Source: Chloroflexota bacterium (GTDB lineage: Bacteria > Chloroflexota > Limnocylindria > QHBO01). From it: DNA of 6,853 nt. The notes beneath the pieces were generated by a model. That model was given only the letters and a program-made list of their open reading frames with translations. It searched no databases and was not told the origin of the DNA. The translations under genes and the position numbers were made by a program. The DNA lies in assembly GCA_031177555.1 (NCBI GenBank), contig JAPSGM010000107.1, positions 1 to 6,853 of the forward strand, in the 5' to 3' direction. Shown in pieces: positions 1 to 5,883 of this stretch (its first letter is position 1; each line of letters starts with the position of its first letter).

Positions 1-898
1 CTAGGCCGCCGGCCGCCGCGAACAGCAGTGCACCTCCGAGCGCGCCGAGCGGAGTCCAGCGACCGAAGATGACCGCCGCCAGCGCGATGAAGCCGCGTCC
101 GGCGGTCATGCCGTTCTGGAACGAGCTCGAGGCCTCCAGGGTCAGGTAGGCGCCGGCCAGCCCGGCGAACACGCCGCCGATGATGACGTTCCGGTACCGC
201 AGCCGGATCACGTCGATGCCCACCGTGTCGGCGGCCTTGGGATGCTCGCCGACGGCACGCGTGCGCAGACCCCAGCGCGATCGGAACAGCAGCACCTGCA
301 GCATGATGACCAGGAGGAGCACGGACATGGCGATGGGGCCCTGCCGCAGGAACATCTCGAACAGCCAGCCGACCACGGGGATGTCCACCAGCCACTCGGG
401 GGGCGAGAACTTCGAGAAGGTGCCGGCCCCCAGCCGCGGGTTCGGCGTGATCAGCAGGCGATTGAGGTACCCGGTGAGCCCCAGCGCCGCGATGTTGATG
501 ATCGTCCCGCTGATGATCTGGTCGGCCCGGATGGTCACGCATAGCCAGGCGTGGAGCAGCGAGAGCAGGCACGCCGCCGCGACCGCGGCCAGGACGCCGA
601 GCAGGATGGCCGGCGACGCCCCGAAGACCGGGCCGCCCTCGCTGCCGATGGCCTGCGCGACGAGGCCGGCGACCAGGAAGCCGGTGAAGGCGCCCGTCAG
701 CATCATGCCCTCGATCCCGATGTTGACGATGCCCGACCGCTCGTTGAAGACGCCGCACATGGCCCCCAGGGCGATCGGGGTCGCCAGGCCCAGCACGATG
801 GGCCCGATGTCCGGCGCCACGTCCACCAGGTAGCCGACCAGCTGGAAGAGGATCCCGAGCACCGGGATGCCGTAGATCGCCTCCAGGAACGCCTCCAT
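1..898 (-). CDS. Nucleoside ABC transporter permease 2 (NupQ/BPD_transp_2 type), 3' end outside window
   Basis: This is the second integral-membrane subunit of the importer, expected to pair with the upstream permease to form the nucleoside channel. My translation from ATG 898 gives 299 residues with no stop before base 2, so the C-terminus lies beyond the window; an apparent TAG at bases 3-1 is out of frame. Hallmarks are FNERSGIVNIGIEGMML (residues 51-67), the cytoplasmic coupling-loop region RTRAVGEHPKAADTVGI (212-228), and FGRWTPLGALGGALLF (278-293) near the C-terminal end. Most of the rest is hydrophobic helix, with a longer polar loop at about 151-172. The start overlaps the previous permease's stop by one base (TGATG), with a weak GGGA Shine-Dalgarno 7 nt upstream, which implies translational coupling. 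The family is clear. Nucleoside specificity is inferred from the neighbours, since riboflavin or other BMP-linked substrates exist in related systems. Confidence 0.93.
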   Translation of the reverse strand, partial: MEAFLEAIYGIPVLGILFQLVGYLVDVAPDIGPIVLGLATPIALGAMCGVFNERSGIVNIGIEGMMLTGAFTGFLVAGLVAQAIGSEGGPVFGASPAILLGVLAAVAAACLLSLLHAWLCVTIRADQIISGTIINIAALGLTGYLNRLLITPNPRLGAGTFSKFSPPEWLVDIPVVGWLFEMFLRQGPIAMSVLLLVIMLQVLLFRSRWGLRTRAVGEHPKAADTVGIDVIRLRYRNVIIGGVFAGLAGAYLTLEASSSFQNGMTAGRGFIALAAVIFGRWTPLGALGGALLFAAAGGL

Positions 899-2073
899 CA
901 GTGCGTCCCGCCGTACGTGCGGCTCACCGTCTGGAGCTCCTCGAGCTCGACGCCCTCGGCGCGACGGACGCGGAGCAGCCGCCGGACGAGGACGTCTGCG
1001 GCCAGGAAGAGGAGGATGGATGCCTGGATCACGTCGATGATCTCGCTCGGCACGCCGGCGCTGATCTGCATCAGGCCCGACCCGGCGCGCATCGCGCCGA
1101 AGAGGAGCGCGCCGAACAGGATGCCGACCGGGTGGGCCCGCCCGATAAGGGCCACCGAGATCGAGTCGAAGCCGATGGCCGTGCCGTACGAGGCCTGCAT
1201 GAAGTGGGTGATGCCCAGGATCTGGCCGGCGCCCGCCAGCCCGGCCAGCATCCCGCACAGCGACAGCGTCAGGATCGTGATCACCGCCGGCCGCATGCCC
1301 GCGTAGCGGGCGGCATCGGGGTTGGCGCCGACCGTCCGGATCTCGAACCCGAGCGTGCTCTTCCAGAGCAGCCACCAGGTGGCGGGGACCGCGGCCAGCG
1401 CGATGAGCACCCCAAGGTGGCCCTGGCTGCCGAACAGGATGGGCAGCTCAGCGTTGCCCACCGGGCCCGTCTGCGCGAACGAGGCGCCCGGCGCCAGCAG
1501 CGGCCCCGTGACGAGGTAGGCGATCACGGCGCTGGCGATGAAGTTCAGCATGATGGTGGTCACCACCTCGTGGGCACCGGTCCAGGCCTTCAGCGCGCCC
1601 GGAATGAAGCCCCAGGCCGCGCCGCATGCCGCGCCGGCCAATAGCGCGACAGGGATCGCCGCCACGGCCGGCGCGCCGGATACCGCCGCGCCCACGCCGG
1701 CGGCCCCCAGCGCACCGATGAGGTACTGGCCCTGGGCACCGATGTTGAACAGGCCGGCCTTGAATCCGATGCCAACCGCCAGGCCTCCCAGGATCAGCGG
1801 CGTGGCGCTGATCAACGTGAAGAAGATGCCGTTGATGCTGCCGAAGGCCGCGGTGAAGAGGCTGCTGTAGGCGACGAGCGGCAGCGCGATGTTGAAGCCG
1901 CCGGTGGCGAGGCTGGACAGCAGCATGATGACGCCGCCCACCAGCAGGCCGGCGACCACGCTGGCCACCGGGATCAGCGCGATGCGGACGATGCCCCCCG
2001 GCGACGGGATCCTGCCCCGCCAGGCGCGCCCGGAGGTCCTTCCGGCGGCCGGCGTCCGGTCGGGCTCGGTCAC
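898..2073 (-). CDS. Nucleoside ABC transporter permease 1 (NupP/BPD_transp_2 type)
   Basis: This is the first membrane subunit of the importer, 391 residues. It opens with a basic, Pro/Gly/Arg-rich cytoplasmic tail of about 28 residues, followed by multiple hydrophobic helices from about residue 29. Family signatures include GFKAGLFNIGAQGQYLIGAL (103-122), VVTTIMLNFIAS (170-181), the cytoplasmic ATPase-contacting loop LGFEIRTVGANPDAARYAGM (241-260), and the GFDSISVALIGRAHPVGILF region (301-320). A hydrophilic tail of about 25 residues closes the protein. The start is a GTG that overlaps the ATPase stop in GTGA (4 bp), with GAGG at 2081-2084 placed 7 nt upstream; no better start is seen. It lies between the ATPase and the second permease in one operon. 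The family and role are secure. The exact nucleoside range is inferred. Confidence 0.95.
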   Translation of the reverse strand: MTEPDRTPAAGRTSGRAWRGRIPSPGGIVRIALIPVASVVAGLLVGGVIMLLSSLATGGFNIALPLVAYSSLFTAAFGSINGIFFTLISATPLILGGLAVGIGFKAGLFNIGAQGQYLIGALGAAGVGAAVSGAPAVAAIPVALLAGAACGAAWGFIPGALKAWTGAHEVVTTIMLNFIASAVIAYLVTGPLLAPGASFAQTGPVGNAELPILFGSQGHLGVLIALAAVPATWWLLWKSTLGFEIRTVGANPDAARYAGMRPAVITILTLSLCGMLAGLAGAGQILGITHFMQASYGTAIGFDSISVALIGRAHPVGILFGALLFGAMRAGSGLMQISAGVPSEIIDVIQASILLFLAADVLVRRLLRVRRAEGVELEELQTVSRTYGGTH

Positions 2074-3632
2074 GGAGCGGCCTCGGCCGCATCGGCGATG
2101 ACGTCGGTCTTCCCGCCGGTCGCCATCAGCAGGCCGATGTCCTCGCGGTTCGCGCTGCGCGCGTCCACGACGGCCACCATCCGGCCGCGGTACATCACCC
2201 CGACGCGGTCGGAGAGCTCGAGCACCTCGTCGAGCTCTGCGGATACGAGCAGGATGGCCGTGCCGTCGTCGCGCTTGGCGATCGCCTGCCGGTGGATGAA
2301 CTCGATGCTGCCCACGTCGAGCCCGCGGGTGGGCTGGTCCAGGATGAGGAGACGCAGGTTTCCCTCGAACTCGCGGGCGACGACCAGCTTCTGCTGGTTG
2401 CCGCCGGAGAGGGTCCCCGCCACCGCGTCGATGGAGTGCGTGCGGATGTCGAACGCCGAGACCGCTTCCCGCGCACGCTCGCGGATCGCCTCCTCGCTGC
2501 GGACCATGCCCCTGGCGTACGGCGGCTCCGCGTAGTCGTTGAGGACGCAGTTGTCGGTGATCGGGAAGCTGAGAACGAGGCCGAACCGGTGCCGATCCGC
2601 CGGCACGACCGCGATGCCCATGCGGTGCAGCCGGCGCGGCGACATGCCCGTGATGTCCCGGCCGTCGAGCCGGACGCGGCCGCCGAGCGGGCGCCGCAGC
2701 CCCACGAGCGCCTCGACCAGCTCGTCCTGGCCGTTGCCGACTACGCCGGCGATGCCGAAGATCTCGCCCCGCCGCACCTCGACGCTGAGGCCGTGCACCA
2801 CCTCCCGACCCTTGTCGTCGCCGACGTGGAGCTCGTCGACCTGCAGCATCGGCTCGCCCGGATGGCTCTCCCCGCGCTCGACGACCAGCTGCACGCCGCG
2901 GCCGACCATCATGGCCGCAAGCTCATCCTCGGTCGTCTCGCTGGGCGTCCGCGACCCGACGACCCTGCCGCGTCGGATCACCGTGATCCGATCGGCGATC
3001 TCCAGCACCTCGTAGAGCTTGTGGCTGATGAAGATGATGCTGGTGCCCTCCTGTGCCAGGCGGCGCAGGACGCTGAAGATCTCCGTCGTCTCCTGGGGCG
3101 TGAGCACGGCCGTCGGCTCGTCGAGGACGAGGATGTTGGCATTTCGGTACAGCGCCTTGAGGATCTCGACCCGCTGCTGCCATCCGACCGAGAGGCTCCC
3201 GACCTTCAGCTCGGGGTCGACGTCGAAGCCGAAGGTGTGGCCCAGCGCCCGGATTCGGCTGTGGGCCGCGGCACGGTCCAGGAAGACCGGGTTCGCCATC
3301 GGCTCCTCGCCGAGCAGGATGTTCTCGGCGATCGAGAGCACCGGGACCAGCATGAAGTGCTGGTGGACCATGCTGATCCCGCGCGCGATGGCATCCGCCG
3401 GCCCGTCGATCGTCACCGGCTTTCCGCCCAGCCGGATCTCCCCGGCGTCCGGCGCGGCCAGGCCGTAGAGGATGTTCATCAGCGTGGACTTGCCGGCGCC
3501 GTTCTCGCCGAGCAGCGCATGGATCTCACCGGGGCGGACGTCGAGGTCGATCTGGTCGTTCGCAACGACACCTGGGTACCGCTTGGTGATGCCGCGCATC
3601 TCCAGGACGGGAGGTCGTTGCTGCTCAGTCAT
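2070..3632 (-). CDS. Nucleoside ABC transporter ATP-binding protein, two fused nucleotide-binding domains (NupO/BmpB type)
   Basis: This cytoplasmic ATPase powers the importer. Its 520 residues contain two ABC domains in tandem, the usual size for the group. Domain 1 looks complete: Walker A GENGAGKST (42-50), Q-loop Gln91, signature LSVGWQQR (147-154), Walker B ILVLDEPTAVLTP (167-179) with Glu172, and the switch His204 in FISHK. Domain 2 has a Walker A-like GVVGNGQDEL (296-305) lacking the usual Lys-Ser/Thr, a normal LSGGNQQK signature (408-415), Gln433 where the catalytic Glu is expected in LDQPTRGLD, and VSAE (463-466) without the switch His. This asymmetry is common in BMP-linked and sugar-type fused ATPases, where one site hydrolyses ATP poorly. 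The ATG has only a weak upstream Shine-Dalgarno. The stop overlaps the permease start by 4 bp. Confidence 0.96.
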   Translation of the reverse strand: MTEQQRPPVLEMRGITKRYPGVVANDQIDLDVRPGEIHALLGENGAGKSTLMNILYGLAAPDAGEIRLGGKPVTIDGPADAIARGISMVHQHFMLVPVLSIAENILLGEEPMANPVFLDRAAAHSRIRALGHTFGFDVDPELKVGSLSVGWQQRVEILKALYRNANILVLDEPTAVLTPQETTEIFSVLRRLAQEGTSIIFISHKLYEVLEIADRITVIRRGRVVGSRTPSETTEDELAAMMVGRGVQLVVERGESHPGEPMLQVDELHVGDDKGREVVHGLSVEVRRGEIFGIAGVVGNGQDELVEALVGLRRPLGGRVRLDGRDITGMSPRRLHRMGIAVVPADRHRFGLVLSFPITDNCVLNDYAEPPYARGMVRSEEAIRERAREAVSAFDIRTHSIDAVAGTLSGGNQQKLVVAREFEGNLRLLILDQPTRGLDVGSIEFIHRQAIAKRDDGTAILLVSAELDEVLELSDRVGVMYRGRMVAVVDARSANREDIGLLMATGGKTDVIADAAEAAP

Positions 3633-3655
3633 GTGCCCGTTCGCGCCCGCATAGC

Positions 3656-3688
3656 ACGAGGGGCGAGCCGGTCTGGCTCGCCCCTCGT
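3656..3688 (-). promoter_or_regulatory. Intercistronic hairpin between binding-protein and ATPase genes
   Basis: A perfect 14-bp inverted repeat (arms 3656-3669 and 3675-3688, arm ACGAGGGGCGAGCC) encloses a 5-nt loop. It sits 19 nt after the lipoprotein stop and 23 nt before the ATPase ATG. On the transcribed minus strand the downstream arm is followed by GCTATGCGGG, so there is no T-tract as in a classical intrinsic terminator. It may stabilise the 3' end of the binding-protein mRNA or attenuate read-through, raising binding protein over the other subunits, as is known for other ABC importer operons. The structure is seen directly; the function is inferred. Confidence 0.7.
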
Positions 3689-3707
3689 CAGTCGGCCGTC
3701 GTCGACC

Positions 3708-4844
3708 TCAGTCCTGCTCGAACGGCGGTCCGCACACGCCGGAACCGGCGCAGGCGTCGAGCTCACCGGCCGCCATGGCGGCGGTCGCCTCGTCGAGGAG
3801 CGCCTGCAGGTCTTCGGTCAGGAGGTCGGCGTGGTTGTGGAACGGCGACACGCCGACCTTCGGCGGGTCGGAAGCCGCGTCGAGCAGGATCGTGCCACCC
3901 GCCGCCGAGCCGTCCTGCGCGCGCTGGATGGCCTCGCTGACCGCGTCCACGAGCTTCTTCTCGGCGCTGGTCACGATGCAGTCGAGGTTCGGCAGCGCCA
4001 GCGCCTGGTCGGTGTCGACCCCGATGCCGTAGGCATCCGCGTCGCATGCCGCCTCCAGGGCGCCCTGGCCGCTGAGGCCGGCCACCTGGAACATGACGTC
4101 CGCATCCTGGCCGAGCATCTGCTCGGCGAGCGAGCGCCCGGTGGTTGGGTCGTTGAAGGCGGTGTTGATGTCCTCGGACACGTACGAGATCAGCACCTCG
4201 ATGTCCGGGTTCACCGACTTGGCCCCGTTCTCGTAGCCGCCGATGTAGGAGACCACGGCCGGAATGGTGTCGATCCCGCCGACGGCACCGATGATGCCCG
4301 TCTCGCTGATGGTGGCCGCCACGATGCCGGCGAGGTAGCCGGCCTGCGACTCGTTGAAGATCAGGCCCTCGTAGTTGGGCAGGAGCGCGGCGGCGTCACC
4401 CTCGCACGCGAAGGTGTTGTCGTCGTTGCCCTCCGCGTCAACGCACACCGGCTGGTCCAGCCCGATGAAGTTGACGTCCGTATGCTCCTTGGCCGATGCG
4501 GCCGTCTGGTCGCCCAGCGCGAACCCATACGTCACGACGATCCCGAAGTCCTGGTTGACGAGCGTGTTGATGTTGTTCGCGTAGTCGGCGGTCTCCTCGG
4601 TGACGATGACCCGGGCCTGCCCGCCGACGGCCTCGGCCCCGGTGGTCGTGCCGCACCAGCCGCCCTCGTTGAACGACTTGTCTTCAAGCTGGCCGATGTC
4701 CGTCACCCCCCCGATCTTCACCGCGTCGCCGCTGTTCGGGTCGCCACAGCCCTCCAGGGCTGGAGCCTGCCCGACCTCCGCACACGCGGACAGCACGAGC
4801 GATAGCGCCACGAACGTGGCGCCGAGAGCACGGGTTCTCCTCAA
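3708..4844 (-). CDS. BMP/PnrA-family nucleoside-binding lipoprotein
   Basis: This is the extracytoplasmic receptor of the importer; PnrA/BmpA relatives bind purine nucleosides. From TTG 4844 it has 378 residues, normal for the family. A short basic start (RRTR), a hydrophobic core and the lipobox LSAC give a lipidated Cys21. BMP motifs follow: GGVTDIGQLEDKSFNEGGW (45-63), VVTYGFA (103-109), NFIGLDQP (125-132), NESQAGYLAG (164-173), FQVAGLSGQGALEAAC (252-267), GIGVDTDQ (273-280) and VTSAEKK (291-297). The TTG is chosen because GGAGGAG (4851-4857) lies 6 nt upstream; the in-frame ATG at 4871 has no Shine-Dalgarno and would add an acidic stretch before the signal. The mature protein has eight further cysteines (33, 64, 134, 147, 267, 289, 365, 371). 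It is first in the operon, with its own promoter and a hairpin after its stop. The family is certain; the ligand is inferred from the family and the adenosine deaminase neighbour. Confidence 0.94.
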   Translation of the reverse strand: MRRTRALGATFVALSLVLSACAEVGQAPALEGCGDPNSGDAVKIGGVTDIGQLEDKSFNEGGWCGTTTGAEAVGGQARVIVTEETADYANNINTLVNQDFGIVVTYGFALGDQTAASAKEHTDVNFIGLDQPVCVDAEGNDDNTFACEGDAAALLPNYEGLIFNESQAGYLAGIVAATISETGIIGAVGGIDTIPAVVSYIGGYENGAKSVNPDIEVLISYVSEDINTAFNDPTTGRSLAEQMLGQDADVMFQVAGLSGQGALEAACDADAYGIGVDTDQALALPNLDCIVTSAEKKLVDAVSEAIQRAQDGSAAGGTILLDAASDPPKVGVSPFHNHADLLTEDLQALLDEATAAMAAGELDACAGSGVCGPPFEQD

Positions 4845-4850
4845 CGTAAT

Positions 4851-4857
4851 CTCCTCC
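4851..4857 (-). promoter_or_regulatory. Strong Shine-Dalgarno that fixes the TTG start of the lipoprotein
   Basis: The minus strand reads GGAGGAG, then ATTACG, then TTG (4844-4842). The 6-nt gap is close to ideal, and the match to the anti-Shine-Dalgarno is the best seen in the window. It places the start immediately before the arginine-rich n-region of the signal peptide. Confidence 0.8.
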
Positions 4858-4877
4858 GCAGTGGGGTGCATGCCTGA

Positions 4878-4925
4878 CCGCCGCGACGGCGGCTCCCTCC
4901 CGTGACGGGCCGGGTGTGACCCCGG
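4878..4925 (-). other. GC-rich 5' leader of the transporter operon with three small potential stems
   Basis: If transcription starts near 4931, the leader is about 87 nt. It can form a 6-bp stem with a 3-nt loop (4878-4883 with 4887-4892), a 4-bp stem (4899-4902 with 4906-4909) and a 5-bp stem (4910-4914 with 4921-4925). The purine riboswitch core is not recognisable. In DNA this GC-rich such short stems arise by chance, so a regulatory role is only a possibility. Confidence 0.25.
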
Positions 4926-4937
4926 GGATTCCGCCGC

Positions 4938-4967
4938 ATGATACTGCCCTGTCAATCTCCGCCTCAA
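4938..4967 (-). promoter_or_regulatory. Probable sigma70-type promoter of the nucleoside transporter operon
   Basis: On the minus strand, TTGAGG (4967-4962) is followed after 18 nt by TATCAT (4943-4938), a 4/6 and 5/6 match to TTGACA and TATAAT. This predicts a start near 4931. A perfect TTGACA also occurs inside the spacer (4955-4950), but no acceptable -10 box lies 16-18 nt beyond it. The region stands out as the least GC-rich part of the intergenic space. Confidence 0.55.
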
Positions 4968-5009
4968 CGTTTTCATCGCCGGCCAGCGGCCGTGACGCGG
5001 CGCCCGCCC

Positions 5010-5015
5010 TATCAT
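5010..5015 (+). promoter_or_regulatory. Candidate -10 box for a leaderless phosphatase transcript
   Basis: TATCAT fits TANNNT and ends 7 nt before the ATG at 5023. Transcription would therefore start at or next to the A of the start codon. No Shine-Dalgarno is visible in the upstream 20 nt and no convincing -35 lies 16-18 nt ahead. Leaderless genes with only a -10 box are common in Actinomycetota and some other high-GC phyla. Confidence 0.4.
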
Positions 5016-5022
5016 CCCGGCC

Positions 5023-5871
5023 ATGCCGGCAGCTCCAATTCCGCGCCTCGTCATCTTCGACCTGGATGGCGTCGTGTACCGCGGTCCCGAGGCCGTGCCG
5101 GGGGCCGCGGCGCTGGTCAATGCCCTGCGGCGGCGCGGGTCGCTGGTGCGCTTCGCGACGAACAACTCGATGGCGACGCGGCGGGAGTACGTCGAGCGAC
5201 TGGCGGGCCACGGGATCGCCGCCACGGCCGACGAGATCGTCACCTCGAGCTACGCGACGCTGCAGCACCTGCGCACCCACCTCCCCGCGCTGGACCGCGT
5301 GCTGGCGGTCGGCGCGCCAGGGCTGGTGGCCGAGCTGCGCGGCGGGGGCCTGGACGTGACGCCGGCCGCGGACGCGGCCCCCGCGGACTGGAACGGCGCG
5401 CCGCTGGCGGACGCCTACGACGCGGTGGTGGCCGGACTCGACCCGCTGATCGATTACCGGCGGCTGGGCATCGCCGCGGCGGCCATCCGCGCCGGCGCCC
5501 GGTTCATCGCCACCAACGCCGACCTGCGCTTCCCGACGCCGGAGGGCCTCATGCCGGGCGCCGGCGCCATCGTGGCGGCGCTGGCGGCCACGACCGGGAT
5601 CGAGCCGCTCGTCATCGGCAAGCCCCAGCCGGAGATGTTCCGCGCCATCCTGGAGCGCGACGGCGTCGCGCCGCCGGACGCGCTGGTGATCGGCGACAAC
5701 CCGGACGCCGACCTCGTCGCGGCGCGCCGCGCCGGCATCGGCTCCATCCTGGTCCTCACCGGCGTGGTCGACGGAACCGCGGCCGACGCACTCCGCGGGG
5801 AGCGCCGCCCGGACCGGGTGGCGGCGGATCCGGCCGAGGTCGGGCGGCTGCTGGGAGTCTCGATCAGCTGA
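5023..5871 (+). CDS. HAD-superfamily subfamily IIA phosphatase, NagD-like
   Basis: This is a Mg-dependent cytoplasmic phosphatase of the NagD / p-nitrophenylphosphatase / phosphoglycolate phosphatase group, 282 residues, full length for the family. Motif I is FDLDGVVY (12-19), with nucleophile Asp13 and acid/base Asp15. Motif II is ATNNS (45-49). The C2-type cap spans roughly residues 70-195 and includes FIATNADLRFPTPEGLMPG (161-179). Motif III is IGKPQ with Lys200, and motif IV is GDNPDAD (224-230). All catalytic positions are present. The gene diverges from the transporter operon and overlaps the convergent deaminase by 8 bp. E. coli NagD acts on nucleoside monophosphates, so a nucleotidase role fits the neighbourhood, but phosphoglycolate or general phosphate-ester cleavage is equally open. 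The ATG lacks a Shine-Dalgarno. Confidence 0.93.
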   Translation: MPAAPIPRLVIFDLDGVVYRGPEAVPGAAALVNALRRRGSLVRFATNNSMATRREYVERLAGHGIAATADEIVTSSYATLQHLRTHLPALDRVLAVGAPGLVAELRGGGLDVTPAADAAPADWNGAPLADAYDAVVAGLDPLIDYRRLGIAAAAIRAGARFIATNADLRFPTPEGLMPGAGAIVAALAATTGIEPLVIGKPQPEMFRAILERDGVAPPDALVIGDNPDADLVAARRAGIGSILVLTGVVDGTAADALRGERRPDRVAADPAEVGRLLGVSIS

Positions 5872-5883
5872 TGCCGGCCGCCC
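5842..5883. terminator. Weak candidate stem spanning the convergent gene ends
   Basis: GGGCGGCTG (5842-5850) can pair with CGGCCGCCC (5875-5883) through eight Watson-Crick pairs and one G-U, across a 24-nt loop that contains both stop codons. Neither strand has a T-tract after it. It lies in coding sequence on both sides, so it may be a by-product of high GC. Confidence 0.2.
5863..5872. repeat. 10-bp palindrome forming both convergent stop codons
   Basis: ATCAGCTGAT is its own reverse complement. Each strand reads ATC AGC TGA from it in frame, so the phosphatase and the deaminase both end in Ile-Ser-stop. The two coding regions share 5864-5871. Confidence 0.95.

Noticed and set aside
1..3. 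TAG stop (minus strand) for permease 2 at the window edge
   Set aside because: It is out of frame: codons run 898-896 down to 4-2, which reads CTA (Leu), and the family normally continues after the RWTPLGALGGALLF motif.
2292..4805. Very long plus-strand open frame (837 codons) over the transporter genes
   Set aside because: It is antisense to the well-supported ATPase and lipoprotein genes, matches no family I recognise, and has the Arg/Asp/His-rich composition typical of frames opposite GC-rich genes.
4845..4935. Purine riboswitch in the transporter leader
   Set aside because: The leader is short and extremely GC-rich, and I cannot find the conserved core or three-way junction. A covariance-model search would settle it.
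4927..4955. Promoter built on the perfect TTGACA at 4955-4950
   Set aside because: No TANNNT-like -10 lies 16-18 nt downstream on the minus strand (GGAATC, CGGAAT or GAATCC); the TTGAGG-18-TATCAT pair is better.
4845..5243. N-terminal extension of the lipoprotein to an ATG at 5243
   Set aside because: It would place a signal peptide 150 residues inside the protein and overlap the divergent phosphatase; the TTG with its Shine-Dalgarno explains the start better.
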